Below are positions 49,777 through 57,444 of a DNA stretch of 64,000 nt, in pieces. The translations under genes and the position numbers were made by a program. The stretch's first letter is position 1. Each line of letters starts with the position of its first letter. Where the stretch lies: contig JAHCAZ010000005.1 of NCBI GenBank assembly GCA_019634615.1, positions 1 through 64,000 on the forward strand. Reading direction: 5' to 3'. Source of the DNA: Opitutaceae bacterium (lineage in GTDB: Bacteria; Verrucomicrobiota; Verrucomicrobiia; Opitutales; Opitutaceae). The notes beneath the pieces were generated by a model that had not been told where the DNA came from, ran no database searches, and worked only from the letters and a program-made list of their open reading frames with translations.

Positions 49777-50682
49777 TCAGCGCTTCGGTTTCCGGGTGAG
49801 CAGGTCCACGAGCTGCCGGACCGGTGCCGTGATCCGGCCCCGCTGCCAGGCAACCTGCAGGTCCCACGTGGCTGCCGGCTGGCGCAGCATCCTGAAGGCG
49901 ACGCCCGGCACCCGCATTTTCTCCACGAGGCCGGGCAGCAGCGTGACCGCATTCTCCGCGACCAGCAGCGACAGCGTGTGCGCGAGGCTGTCCGCCTGCT
50001 CCACGAACCGCGGCCGGAACCCCGCCCGGCGGCAAAGCTGGACCAGCCAGGGATTGAATCCCGGGATCGCCTTAGGCTCCGCGCCGATGAACATCTCCCG
50101 CCGCAGGTCGGCGAGGGCCAGGTCGTCACCGTCCGCCAGGGGGTGATCCTCGGGCAGTGCCGCGACGACGGGAAAGGTGCGGATGCGTCGGACGAAAAAC
50201 TCGCGCGCGATCGCGGCGTTGATGTTGCCCAGGACGGCGACATCCAGCTCGCCGCGGCGCAGGGCGGCGATCTGCTCCCCGGGCGAGAGGTCGACCAGCC
50301 GCACCTTGACGTCCGGTTGGGAGCGCCGAAACGCCGCCAGGGCCGGATTCACGTAGTCGGCGGCGGCAGACAGAAGGTAACCAATGCGCAGCGATGCGCT
50401 CTGGCCGCGCGCCAGCTTTCGCGCCTCGGCCACCACCGCATCCGCCTTGGCGACAACGGGCCGCATCCCGTCGCGCAACGCGTGGCCGGCGGCCGTCAAG
50501 GCCGCCCCCCGGTAATTGCGCTCGAAGAGCTGCCCGCCGATCTCGGCCTCCAGCGCCTGCAGCTGCCGGGTCAGGGTCGATTGCGAAACATGCAACTGCT
50601 CGGCCGCCCTGCTCAAGCTGCCGAGTTCGGCGATGGCGAAGAACGAACGTAGGAGATCGAGGTTCAGACCTTCATGCTGCAA
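49777..50682 (-). CDS. LysR-family transcriptional regulator
   Basis: A 301-residue regulator. The N-terminal helix-turn-helix is LRSFFAIAELGSLSRAAEQLHVSQSTLTRQLQALEAEIGGQLFER, and the C-terminal two-lobed effector domain starts SLRIGYLLSAAADYVNPAL. A TTG at 50682 is proposed as the start because no ATG or GTG lies close enough upstream and the length then fits the family. The gene is downstream of the K+/H+ antiporter gene on the same strand, 73 bases away, but need not regulate it. No palindromic LysR box was identified. Confidence 0.85.
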   Translation of the reverse strand: MQHEGLNLDLLRSFFAIAELGSLSRAAEQLHVSQSTLTRQLQALEAEIGGQLFERNYRGAALTAAGHALRDGMRPVVAKADAVVAEARKLARGQSASLRIGYLLSAAADYVNPALAAFRRSQPDVKVRLVDLSPGEQIAALRRGELDVAVLGNINAAIAREFFVRRIRTFPVVAALPEDHPLADGDDLALADLRREMFIGAEPKAIPGFNPWLVQLCRRAGFRPRFVEQADSLAHTLSLLVAENAVTLLPGLVEKMRVPGVAFRMLRQPAATWDLQVAWQRGRITAPVRQLVDLLTRKPKR

Positions 50683-50755
50683 GGCGATGGTGTTGCCCGC
50701 AAGCCCGCCCGAGACCGCGTTAATGTTGTCCCGACCCGGACCGACACAGGCGACC

Positions 50756-52240
50756 TTACGCGGGCGGAGCGGGGCTTGGATGGTCGACCGCGTCGCTGAA
50801 GGATTTGAAAAGCGCCTCACGGATGCGCCCTTCGTCGCGGGCATGCGCCAGGAGGGTGACGTTGTCCCAGCCCTGCAGCCGCGTGCCGCCCTTCGGCAGC
50901 ACAACTTCCTCGCCCCGCGTGATCAGGGTGATGATCGCGCCTTCCGGCAACGGAATGGAGCGGACCATCGGCCCCTCGGCGCCCGGTGGTCCCGGCAGAT
51001 CCACCACGACCAGATCGTAATCGCTTCGGGCCATGGTCTGCATCTCCAGGCTGAACAACGGTTTTGGCCGAGCCGGTTCCGAAAGCCCCAGCCATTGGGC
51101 GACGGTTCCAAGCGTTGCGCCCTGGATCAGGATCGAGAGTATGACGGCAAAAAACACGAGGTTGAAGACCTCGTTGCCGAGTTCCAGTCCGGCCGCCGCC
51201 GGATAGGTCGCCAGCACGATGGGGACCGCGCCGCGCAGGCCAGCCCACGACACAAACAGGCGATCCCTGAGCGAAATACCCATGCCCAACGTGCCCAGGA
51301 ACACCGCCAACGGGCGCGCAAAGAAGGTCAGGACCAGGAAGAGCAGCAGCCCCTTCAACCAAAGATCAGACCACTCGTGCGGGAAGACGAGCAGCCCCAT
51401 GAGCACGAACATGCCGATGTTCGCGACGGTTGAGAGGGCCTCGGAGAAATTGAACACCCCCTGCTTGTGCACAAATGAACTGTTACCGAGGAAGAACCCG
51501 GCTGTGAACACCGCGAGCATGCCACTGGCCTGGGCCAGCTCGGCCAGGCCGAACGTGAGCATCACCGTCGCCAGGAAGAGCACATAGTAGTAGCCGCGAT
51601 CCTGAGGCTTGAGGTGGTTGAATCCCCAGATTGTGATGCGCGCCACGACATAGCCGAAGACGGGCGCAGTCCCGAACTTCCAGAAGAATGAAGCCACCAA
51701 ACCCCACCCGAATGATTCGCCGGTGGCCAGACTCGCCACTACGATCGTGGTAAGCAGGATGGCCATCGGATCGTTGGCGGCACTCTCGATTTCCACCGTC
51801 GACGACAGCTTTGGCGGCAGCGATTGCCGCCGCAGGATCGAGAAGATCGCCGCCGCGTCGGTGGAGGAGATGATCACCGACAGCAGCAGGGCGAGCTCGG
51901 TCGACCAACCCAGTCCCCACCTCAGCCCCAGGAAAAGCGCCGCCGCCGTCAGCAGGACGCCCCAAGTGGCCAGGCCGCCGGCCGGCAGCGCCACGGCCTT
52001 GAAGTCTGCCCGTTTGGTCACAAACCCGCCGTGGAACAGAATGAAAACCAGCGCCATATTGGCGACCTGGTTCGTCAGCTTGACATCGTCAAAATGCCAG
52101 AAATTGAGGACATCGCTGCCAAAAACGATGCCGGTGCCCAAGGCGACGAGGATCACCGGCACACTCCAGCGGTCCAGCCAGACGGAAGCCAGGACCACGG
52201 CAATGAGCAATACGGGCAGAATCACATACGCAGTGAGCAT
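50756..52240 (-). CDS. K+/H+ (or Na+/H+) antiporter, NhaP2/CvrA type
   Basis: A 494-residue CPA1-family antiporter. It has about 12-13 membrane segments, including the ion-binding region SVIISSTDAAAIFSILRRQ followed by ESAANDPMAILLT and later SWAGLRGAVPIVLATYPAAAG. A C-terminal TrkA-C-like regulatory domain follows (about 415-494: DLVVVDLPGPPGAEGPMVRSIPLPEGAIITLITRGEEVVLPKGGTRL). This domain arrangement matches NhaP2. It likely exports K+ under osmotic or alkaline stress. The ATG at 52240 precedes the first helix. Confidence 0.92.
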   Translation of the reverse strand: MLTAYVILPVLLIAVVLASVWLDRWSVPVILVALGTGIVFGSDVLNFWHFDDVKLTNQVANMALVFILFHGGFVTKRADFKAVALPAGGLATWGVLLTAAALFLGLRWGLGWSTELALLLSVIISSTDAAAIFSILRRQSLPPKLSSTVEIESAANDPMAILLTTIVVASLATGESFGWGLVASFFWKFGTAPVFGYVVARITIWGFNHLKPQDRGYYYVLFLATVMLTFGLAELAQASGMLAVFTAGFFLGNSSFVHKQGVFNFSEALSTVANIGMFVLMGLLVFPHEWSDLWLKGLLLFLVLTFFARPLAVFLGTLGMGISLRDRLFVSWAGLRGAVPIVLATYPAAAGLELGNEVFNLVFFAVILSILIQGATLGTVAQWLGLSEPARPKPLFSLEMQTMARSDYDLVVVDLPGPPGAEGPMVRSIPLPEGAIITLITRGEEVVLPKGGTRLQGWDNVTLLAHARDEGRIREALFKSFSDAVDHPSPAPPA

Positions 52241-52383
52241 GGCAGGTCGGGGGTTTTCGGATCGATTGGATCGTAGAACCTTGGGTATTCGGTCGCGACC
52301 GGTTGCCAATCTCGAAGCGACTCAGGCATCCGAAGCTCGCCTCCGCGGGAACGCGGGCAGATTGGCCACATCCGGCCGCCCAG

Positions 52384-52899
52384 TCAGGTTCCAGCGCCCG
52401 GGAGCGGGACCCAGCCCGGGTGATCGAAATACTTGGGATATTCGCTCAGGGCATGGGCCAGCTTCTCGAAACCTTCCGACGCCGGCGGTTTGGCGTTCAC
52501 CAAGGCGGCGCCGCCAAGGAGTTCCGTGATGAACACGTGCAGCACGGCATCTGCCTTGGGCTCCAACCGGCAATTTTGGATCAGATAGTTCACGTTATCC
52601 TGCACCGCGGTCGCCAGCATCGCGGTGTCCTCCGGCTGCAGGCGTCCTTGACGATGCTTATCGAGCCCAAGGGCGATGGCCTCCCGCATGCGCTGCATCC
52701 CGGTTCGCAGGGCCTCGTCCGTGGACCATGGCTTGCCGTCGTTAAGGACCAACACCGGCGAATCGCCGTCCGCTGATCCGTGGGAATGTCCGTGGGCGTG
52801 GTGAAGGTGAGGCCAGGCGAGAAAGCCGATGACGGCCAAGACGGCGACGATCGCAACAATCACAAAAGGGCGACGCGAACGAAGGTTGGTGGATTGCAT
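52384..52899 (-). CDS. Periplasmic His-rich helical protein (metal-stress associated)
   Basis: A 171-residue protein with an N-terminal membrane anchor or signal (RRPFVIVAIVAVLAVIGFLAW). A His-rich stretch HLHHAHGHSHG that could bind metal follows, and then a helical domain starting LNDGKPWSTDEALRTGMQRMR. The helical domain resembles small proteins found beside heavy-metal efflux genes (DnrO-like), but the assignment is tentative. It is encoded 143 bases upstream of the antiporter, same strand. Confidence 0.7.
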   Translation of the reverse strand: MQSTNLRSRRPFVIVAIVAVLAVIGFLAWPHLHHAHGHSHGSADGDSPVLVLNDGKPWSTDEALRTGMQRMREAIALGLDKHRQGRLQPEDTAMLATAVQDNVNYLIQNCRLEPKADAVLHVFITELLGGAALVNAKPPASEGFEKLAHALSEYPKYFDHPGWVPLPGAGT

Positions 52900-53054
52900 G
52901 GTATTGATGTCCTTTCAGTTTTTCCCGAATACCCGGGGAAGGATGACTGGAGCGCCAAAGCGATGCGTCCACTCACGGCGACCGCGGACGCGTTGCGACT
53001 ATAGACGTTGCTTCCGACTAATCCATCCCCAACTGCCGTCGGGCGACGAGCAAG

Positions 53055-53080
53055 GCCCTGCCTCCCCGCGGAGGCAGGGC
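53055..53080. repeat. Perfect 11-bp stem palindrome
   Basis: GCCCTGCCTCC, four bases (CCGC) and GGAGGCAGGGC form a hairpin just before the aldo/keto-reductase remnant. It may be a further interspersed palindrome that separated the remnant from its original 5' part. Confidence 0.55.
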
Positions 53081-53084
53081 ACGT

Positions 53085-53430
53085 GAACTTGCGTCAACTC
53101 TTCCGGCTCGACCCGCGGCGGAATCATTGCCGTCTCGAAGCGCTCCAGGCCGACTATTCGCTGCACCGGCGGGTCCACGTTGAAACGGAGCTGATGGACC
53201 TCTGCGCTGAACACCGCGTGAGCCTCATCGCCCGCGTCGCCCTCCGGGCCGAGCGCGCCGCCGCCGCACCGGGCGCGAACTGGCTTCGCGAGCAATTCGC
53301 CGAAGGCAGCCGCCATCACCTGGATCGCACCACTGCGACCATAGCTGCCAACCACGGCGCCACGCCCTCGCAAGTGGCCCTGGCCTGGGTGCTGCACCAC
53401 TCGGCCGTGACGACCGCGCTGGTCAGCGCC
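53085..53430 (+). pseudogene. Fragment of an aldo/keto reductase gene
   Basis: This stretch reads ALQADYSLHRRVHVETELMD then LCAEHRVSLIARVALRAERA, followed by IAANHGATPSQVALAWVLHHSAVTTALVSA. The order and motifs match the second half of aldo/keto reductases (ALQVEYSL..., then a helix, then TPAQLALAWVL...I.GA). The catalytic Asp-Tyr-Lys half is missing, and similarity stops at about 53430, where another unrelated fragment begins in a different frame. It is therefore a remnant. Confidence 0.6.
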
Positions 53431-53690
53431 TGTTCCGCCACGAACCGCGGATCGTCCGCGTGCGGATCGGCATCGATTGCGAACACCACCGCGCCCGTCG
53501 CGAGTTTTGCGCCTACGGCCACGTCGAAGTCCAAGGCAATGATCTCCTGGCCAGTGTCATCGACGCGGATGCCTACCAGGCGATCGATGCCCTTGTCCAG
53601 AGGCTCGATCGCATGCTGTGGCGCTGGTCGACGGCCATGCGCCGGAGCCGCGCCGACGACGATATCCGGGCCCACGCCCTGGCTTTGTGA
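53418..53690 (+). pseudogene. Fragment of a ribosome hibernation factor (HPF/RaiA-like) gene
   Basis: In a different frame from the preceding fragment, the sequence reads RLFRHEPRIVRVRIGIDCEH then REFCAYGHVEVQGNDLLASV and DADAYQAIDALVQRLDRMLWRW, to a stop at 53690. This matches the second half of the HPF/RaiA sigma-54-modulation fold (a beta strand, then a conserved D-A-Y-x-AID helix followed by an R-rich tail). The first half is missing. A GTG at 53460 could start a 76-residue product, but a remnant is more likely. Confidence 0.55.
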
Positions 53691-53806
53691 TCCCGCCCCA
53701 CCGAGGCGGCCGGTCTCGGGTGCGCCGGCGGTGGTTGTGGGTCGCGGTGGATGTCCGCGAACAGACCGACCTACAGGGGGATATTGTCCTGCGGGCGGGA
53801 GCGGAA

Positions 53807-53834
53807 GCCCGCCTTCGCCGAGCCTATGGCGGGC
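53807..53834. repeat. Palindromic repeat family A, copy near ssrA
   Basis: GCCCGCCTTCGCCGAGCCTA then TGGCGGGC: an 8-bp stem around the family core in inverted orientation. It sits 29 bases from the 3' end of the tmRNA gene, next to a CTTTCCG/CGGAAAG hairpin at 53841-53857. Confidence 0.7.
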
Positions 53835-53862
53835 ATTTTTCTTTCCGCTTCGGAAAGAAAAA

Positions 53863-54212
53863 TGGAGGTGGGGGGAGTTGAACCCCCGTGTCCCTGACCT
53901 TTGCACACCGCGTCTACCGTTGTAGCGTGAGATTGATCTCGCCGGGGTTACGCGTTCACGCGCGCTTAAGCCCCGGCCAACTCCCGGATGAAGGTACAGT
54001 GGATGGACCGCGAGTCGCTCCAACCACCATTCCTGCTGTCGACGTCAGTTCCGGCTAGCAGGTGTCACCGGACCGACGAGGCCGCACTTAGGCGGCCAGG
54101 GGCATCTCTTCGTAGTTGCCTATTATTGTTTTGCAGGGGGATTAACGAGAGACCTAACACTCTCGAACGGCAGCGGCGCACTCCAACCAAGGATCGAATC
54201 CGGAACACCCCC
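53863..54212 (-). ncRNA. ssrA: Transfer-messenger RNA
   Basis: A 350-base one-piece tmRNA read leftward. The 5' end GGGGGTGTTCCGGATTCGAT and the 3' end give a 7-bp acceptor stem (GGGGGTG with CACCTCC). The T-arm is GGGGG-TTCAACT-CCCCC, the discriminator is A, and CCA is not encoded. The tag frame ends TAA at 54088 and encodes ...KTIIGNYEEMPLAA. The MPLAA end is a good ClpXP-type degradation signal. The conserved GCA resume codon is not in frame: the in-frame codons before ACA are TGC and AAA. SmpB-guided tagging releases stalled ribosomes. Boundaries are well supported by the stem; the resume codon is uncertain. Confidence 0.93.
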
Positions 54213-54310
54213 GTAAAGTGGGAAAGTCGGATGATTGGATGCGAGCCAATCAAAGAACAGGTCGGGCACCATGCCGCACGCGGGGCGGATGTGCAAGGGG
54301 GTTTATGGGC

Positions 54311-54757
54311 TCACCTCCACCCCTCCTTGGGCGGAGGCGGCGGGGGGGTCGCGGGGCCGGGGTCGGGGCGGCGGGGGCGTTCCTGGCCGGAGAGGGCGAG
54401 GACTTCCTTCACGGCCTCGAGCAAGGTGGTCAGCGGGAAGGGCTTTTGCAGGGTGCGGTCGGCGCCGAGGCCTCCGGCGAGCTTGAGGTAAAGCGGGGCG
54501 TCCTTGGCCAGGCCGCCTGACATGGCGATGATGCCGACTTTCGGGCTAATCTGCCGCAGGGCGCGCACGGTCGCGATGCCCTCCTGGTTGGGCATCACGA
54601 TGTCGGTGATCACGAGATCCGGCGGCGCGGCCTGGAAACGCTTCACGCCCTCGGCGCCGTCCTCGGCCTGGGTGACGGCGTAGCCCTGCGACGCCAGGGC
54701 CTCGGCCAGCGTGGTGCGGAAGAGTTCGTCGTCCTCGATCAGCAGGATGGCGGGCAT
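54311..54757 (-). CDS. Single-domain response regulator
   Basis: A 148-residue CheY-like receiver. The acid pair is in LLIEDDELF, the phosphorylated Asp is in LVITDIVMP, Ser is in IAMSGG, and the conserved Lys is in LQKPFPLTTL. The C-terminus adds a Pro-rich tail (RRPDPGPATPPPPPPKEG) and no output domain. It follows the hybrid kinase by 3 bases and is presumably its partner in a phosphorelay, since that kinase already carries two receivers. Confidence 0.9.
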   Translation of the reverse strand: MPAILLIEDDELFRTTLAEALASQGYAVTQAEDGAEGVKRFQAAPPDLVITDIVMPNQEGIATVRALRQISPKVGIIAMSGGLAKDAPLYLKLAGGLGADRTLQKPFPLTTLLEAVKEVLALSGQERPRRPDPGPATPPPPPPKEGWR

Positions 54758-54760
54758 CGG

Positions 54761-57415
54761 TCAGCCTTTCGGTTCGGGGTGCAGGACGCGGTGTACGACC
54801 GCCAGTAGGTCGGTCGCCGAGAAGGGCTTGGGCAGGAACGCCGCGGCGATGCGTTTGATCTCCTCGACGTCGTCGCGCGCCACCCCGGCACTGGAGAGGC
54901 CGCTCATGGCGATGATGCGCAGCTGCGGGTTCAGCCGCCGGAGCGTGGCCGCGAGGATGGCGCCGCCGAGGTTGGGCATGTCGACATCGGTGATGACCAG
55001 CGCGATGTCCCGCGACTTGGCGTTGTAGTTGACGATGGCCTCGACGCCGTCGGCGCAGGTCACGACCCGGTAATCGTGCTGCGCGAGCACGGCGGCGATG
55101 ATCTCGCGCACCGAGGCGTCGTCGTCGACGACGAGGATGAGCTCCTCGCGGGTCGCGGCCGGCACCGGGAAGGGCGAACCGCTCTCGCCGCCCTTGCTCT
55201 CGGGGTCGCGGCTGGCGGGCAGGAAGATGCGGAAGGTCGTCCCCTTCCCCACCTCGGTCTCGAGCCCGACGAAGCCCATGTGCGCGTTCACGATGCTGCG
55301 CACGGTGGCGAGGCCGAGGCCGGTGCCCTTGCCGGGCGCCTTGGTGGTGAAGAACGATTCCCAGATGCGCGGGACGATGTCGGCCGGGATGCCGGTGCCG
55401 GTGTCCGCGACCTCGAGGACGAGCCAGTCACCCGCCCGGGCATCCGGGATGCCCGCGGCCTCATCGGCGTCGAGATGCCGGTTGCCCACGCGGATGGCGA
55501 GGGTGCCGCCCTGGGGCATGGCATCCCGGGCGTTGACGCAGAGATTGAGGAGGACCTGGTGGATCTGCGTGGGATTGGCCTGGACCGGCCAGGCGTTCGA
55601 GGCGATGTGCTGCTCGAGGGTGATGTTCTTCGGGAACGAGGCCTCGACGATCGAGACGACGTCGCGCGCGATGTGCTTGAGCTGGGTGATCCGCGGGGCG
55701 GCGCTGGTGCCCTGGGCGAAGGCGAGGATCTGCCGCACGAGGCCGGAGCCGCGCTCGGCGCTCTTCTCGAGGGTCTCGAGGATGCGCAGGTCCCGCGGCG
55801 ACGAGACGCTGGTGCGCAGGAGCGGGCCGGCGAAGAGGATCGGCGCCAGCATGTTGTTCAGGTCGTGGGCGATGCCCGAGGCGAGCATGCCCAGGCTCTC
55901 GAGCCGCTGGGCGCGGAGGAACTGCTCCTGCAGCTGCTTCTTCTCGGTGATGTCGGACGCCATCACGAGGCGGGCCGGGCGGCCGTTGAACAGCAGCGGC
56001 CGGGACATGACCTCGACGTGGATGATCGAGCCGTCCTTCCGCCGATGCCGCCACTCCGCCACCGTCAGCGGCTCGTCGCGGGTCGCGTGCACGTTCTCGA
56101 TGAAGCGCTCCAGGTCCTCCTCCGGCCGGATCTGCGCGATCGTCAGGCCGAGGAACTCCTCCTCGGTGTAGCCGTAGTTGCGGACGGCGGTCTCGTTGAC
56201 GGCCACGAAGCGCAGGGTCTCCGCGTCGTACAGCCACATCGGCGCGGGATTGCGGTCGAAGAGCAGCCGATAGCGCTCCTCGCTCTGCCGCAAAGCCTCG
56301 AGCACGCGCTTGCGCTCGGTGATGTCCTGCTTGATCGCGATGAAGTGGGAGATCTCGCCGCCGCCGTCGCGCACCGGCGTGATCGTCATCTCCTCGTAGT
56401 AGTGCTGGCCGGCCTTGTTGCGGTTGACGATCTCGCGCCGCCAGACCCTGCCGGCGAGGATGGTCGTCCGCATGTCCTGATAGTAGTCCTCCCCGTGCAC
56501 GCCGGACTTGATGAGCTCGCCCGGTTCCCGCCCGATGACCTCGCCGAGACCGTAGCCCGTGAGGTCGGTGAAGGCCTGGTTCGCCCACTCGATGACGCCC
56601 TTGCGGTCGGTGATGACGATCGCGTTGGCCGCGGCGCCGAGGGCGGCGCCCTGCAGGCGCAGGAGGGCCTCCGCCCGGCGCTGCTCGGTGACGTCGCGGA
56701 TGACGAGGCTGTTGCGCTCCTCGCCGTTCGAGGTCCGGAAGATGGCGGACGAGATCTCGGCCGGGAATTTCTCGCCGTTGGCGCGGACCATGGTGATCTC
56801 GCCGCGAAAGCGACCTGTGCGCCGGCGTTCGTCGAAGGCGGCGGCCAGCCGCCGATCGGCCGGGTCCACCACGGCGTCGCGCCCCCGCCGCCGGAATTCC
56901 TCGAGGGGCAACTGGAACATCGCGCAGGCAGCGGCGTTCGCGTCGAGCACCCGGCCGTCGGGACCGGTCAGCAGGACGGCGTCGAGGCTGGTCTCGACGA
57001 GGGAACGGAAGCGGTCCTCGCTCGCCCGCAGGTTGAGCTCGGACTGGTGCTTGAAGAGCGCGATCTCGATGACGGTGCGCAGCTCCCGCTCATCGAACGG
57101 CTTGAGGATGTAGCCGAAGGGCTCGGACAGCTTGGCGCGATTCAGGGTCTCCGTCTCGGCGAACGCGGTGAGGAAGACGACGGGCAGGGCCATGCGCTCA
57201 CGGACGAGCTTGGCGGTCGCGATGCCGTCCATCGCCCCGGCCAGCTGGATGTCCATCAGGACCAGGTCCGGCCGCAGCCGGTCCACCTGGACCAGGGCCT
57301 CCTCGCCGCGCGTGCAGGAGCCGATGGCCTCGTAGCCCAGCTCACCCAGCTGCTGCATGATGTCGCGGGCGACGATGACCTCGTCCTCGACAACGAATAT
57401 GCGCGTCTTGCTCAT
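54761..57415 (-). CDS. Hybrid histidine kinase: REC-PAS-PAS-PAS-HisKA-HATPase-REC
   Basis: An 884-residue soluble kinase. Domains in order: receiver (1-120; VVEDEV, phospho-Asp in LVLMDIQLAG, Lys in ILKPFDE); PAS (about 128-250); PAS (about 255-375) ending AIKQDITERKR; PAS (about 380-500); dimerisation domain with phospho-His in GMLASGIAHDLNNML; ATPase (N-box VLLNLCVNARDAMPQGG, G-boxes VADTGTGIP and GKGTGLGLATV); C-terminal receiver (ILVVDDDAS, VITDVDMP, LPKPFSATDL). No membrane segment, so it senses an internal signal or receives phosphate through the first receiver. Confidence 0.93.
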   Translation of the reverse strand: MSKTRIFVVEDEVIVARDIMQQLGELGYEAIGSCTRGEEALVQVDRLRPDLVLMDIQLAGAMDGIATAKLVRERMALPVVFLTAFAETETLNRAKLSEPFGYILKPFDERELRTVIEIALFKHQSELNLRASEDRFRSLVETSLDAVLLTGPDGRVLDANAAACAMFQLPLEEFRRRGRDAVVDPADRRLAAAFDERRRTGRFRGEITMVRANGEKFPAEISSAIFRTSNGEERNSLVIRDVTEQRRAEALLRLQGAALGAAANAIVITDRKGVIEWANQAFTDLTGYGLGEVIGREPGELIKSGVHGEDYYQDMRTTILAGRVWRREIVNRNKAGQHYYEEMTITPVRDGGGEISHFIAIKQDITERKRVLEALRQSEERYRLLFDRNPAPMWLYDAETLRFVAVNETAVRNYGYTEEEFLGLTIAQIRPEEDLERFIENVHATRDEPLTVAEWRHRRKDGSIIHVEVMSRPLLFNGRPARLVMASDITEKKQLQEQFLRAQRLESLGMLASGIAHDLNNMLAPILFAGPLLRTSVSSPRDLRILETLEKSAERGSGLVRQILAFAQGTSAAPRITQLKHIARDVVSIVEASFPKNITLEQHIASNAWPVQANPTQIHQVLLNLCVNARDAMPQGGTLAIRVGNRHLDADEAAGIPDARAGDWLVLEVADTGTGIPADIVPRIWESFFTTKAPGKGTGLGLATVRSIVNAHMGFVGLETEVGKGTTFRIFLPASRDPESKGGESGSPFPVPAATREELILVVDDDASVREIIAAVLAQHDYRVVTCADGVEAIVNYNAKSRDIALVITDVDMPNLGGAILAATLRRLNPQLRIIAMSGLSSAGVARDDVEEIKRIAAAFLPKPFSATDLLAVVHRVLHPEPKG

Positions 57416-57444
57416 GGTTAAGGCCGGGGGCTGGTGCGGGAAAG

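Noticed and set aside
53836..53862. CTTTCCG/CGGAAAG hairpin as the ssrA terminator
   Set aside because: It is flanked by T on the 5' side and A on the 3' side, so no U-tract follows the stem on either strand. It may be structural only.
55076..57421. A 781-codon plus-strand open frame opposite the hybrid kinase
   Set aside because: Composition is typical of an antisense frame, and every kinase motif is on the other strand.
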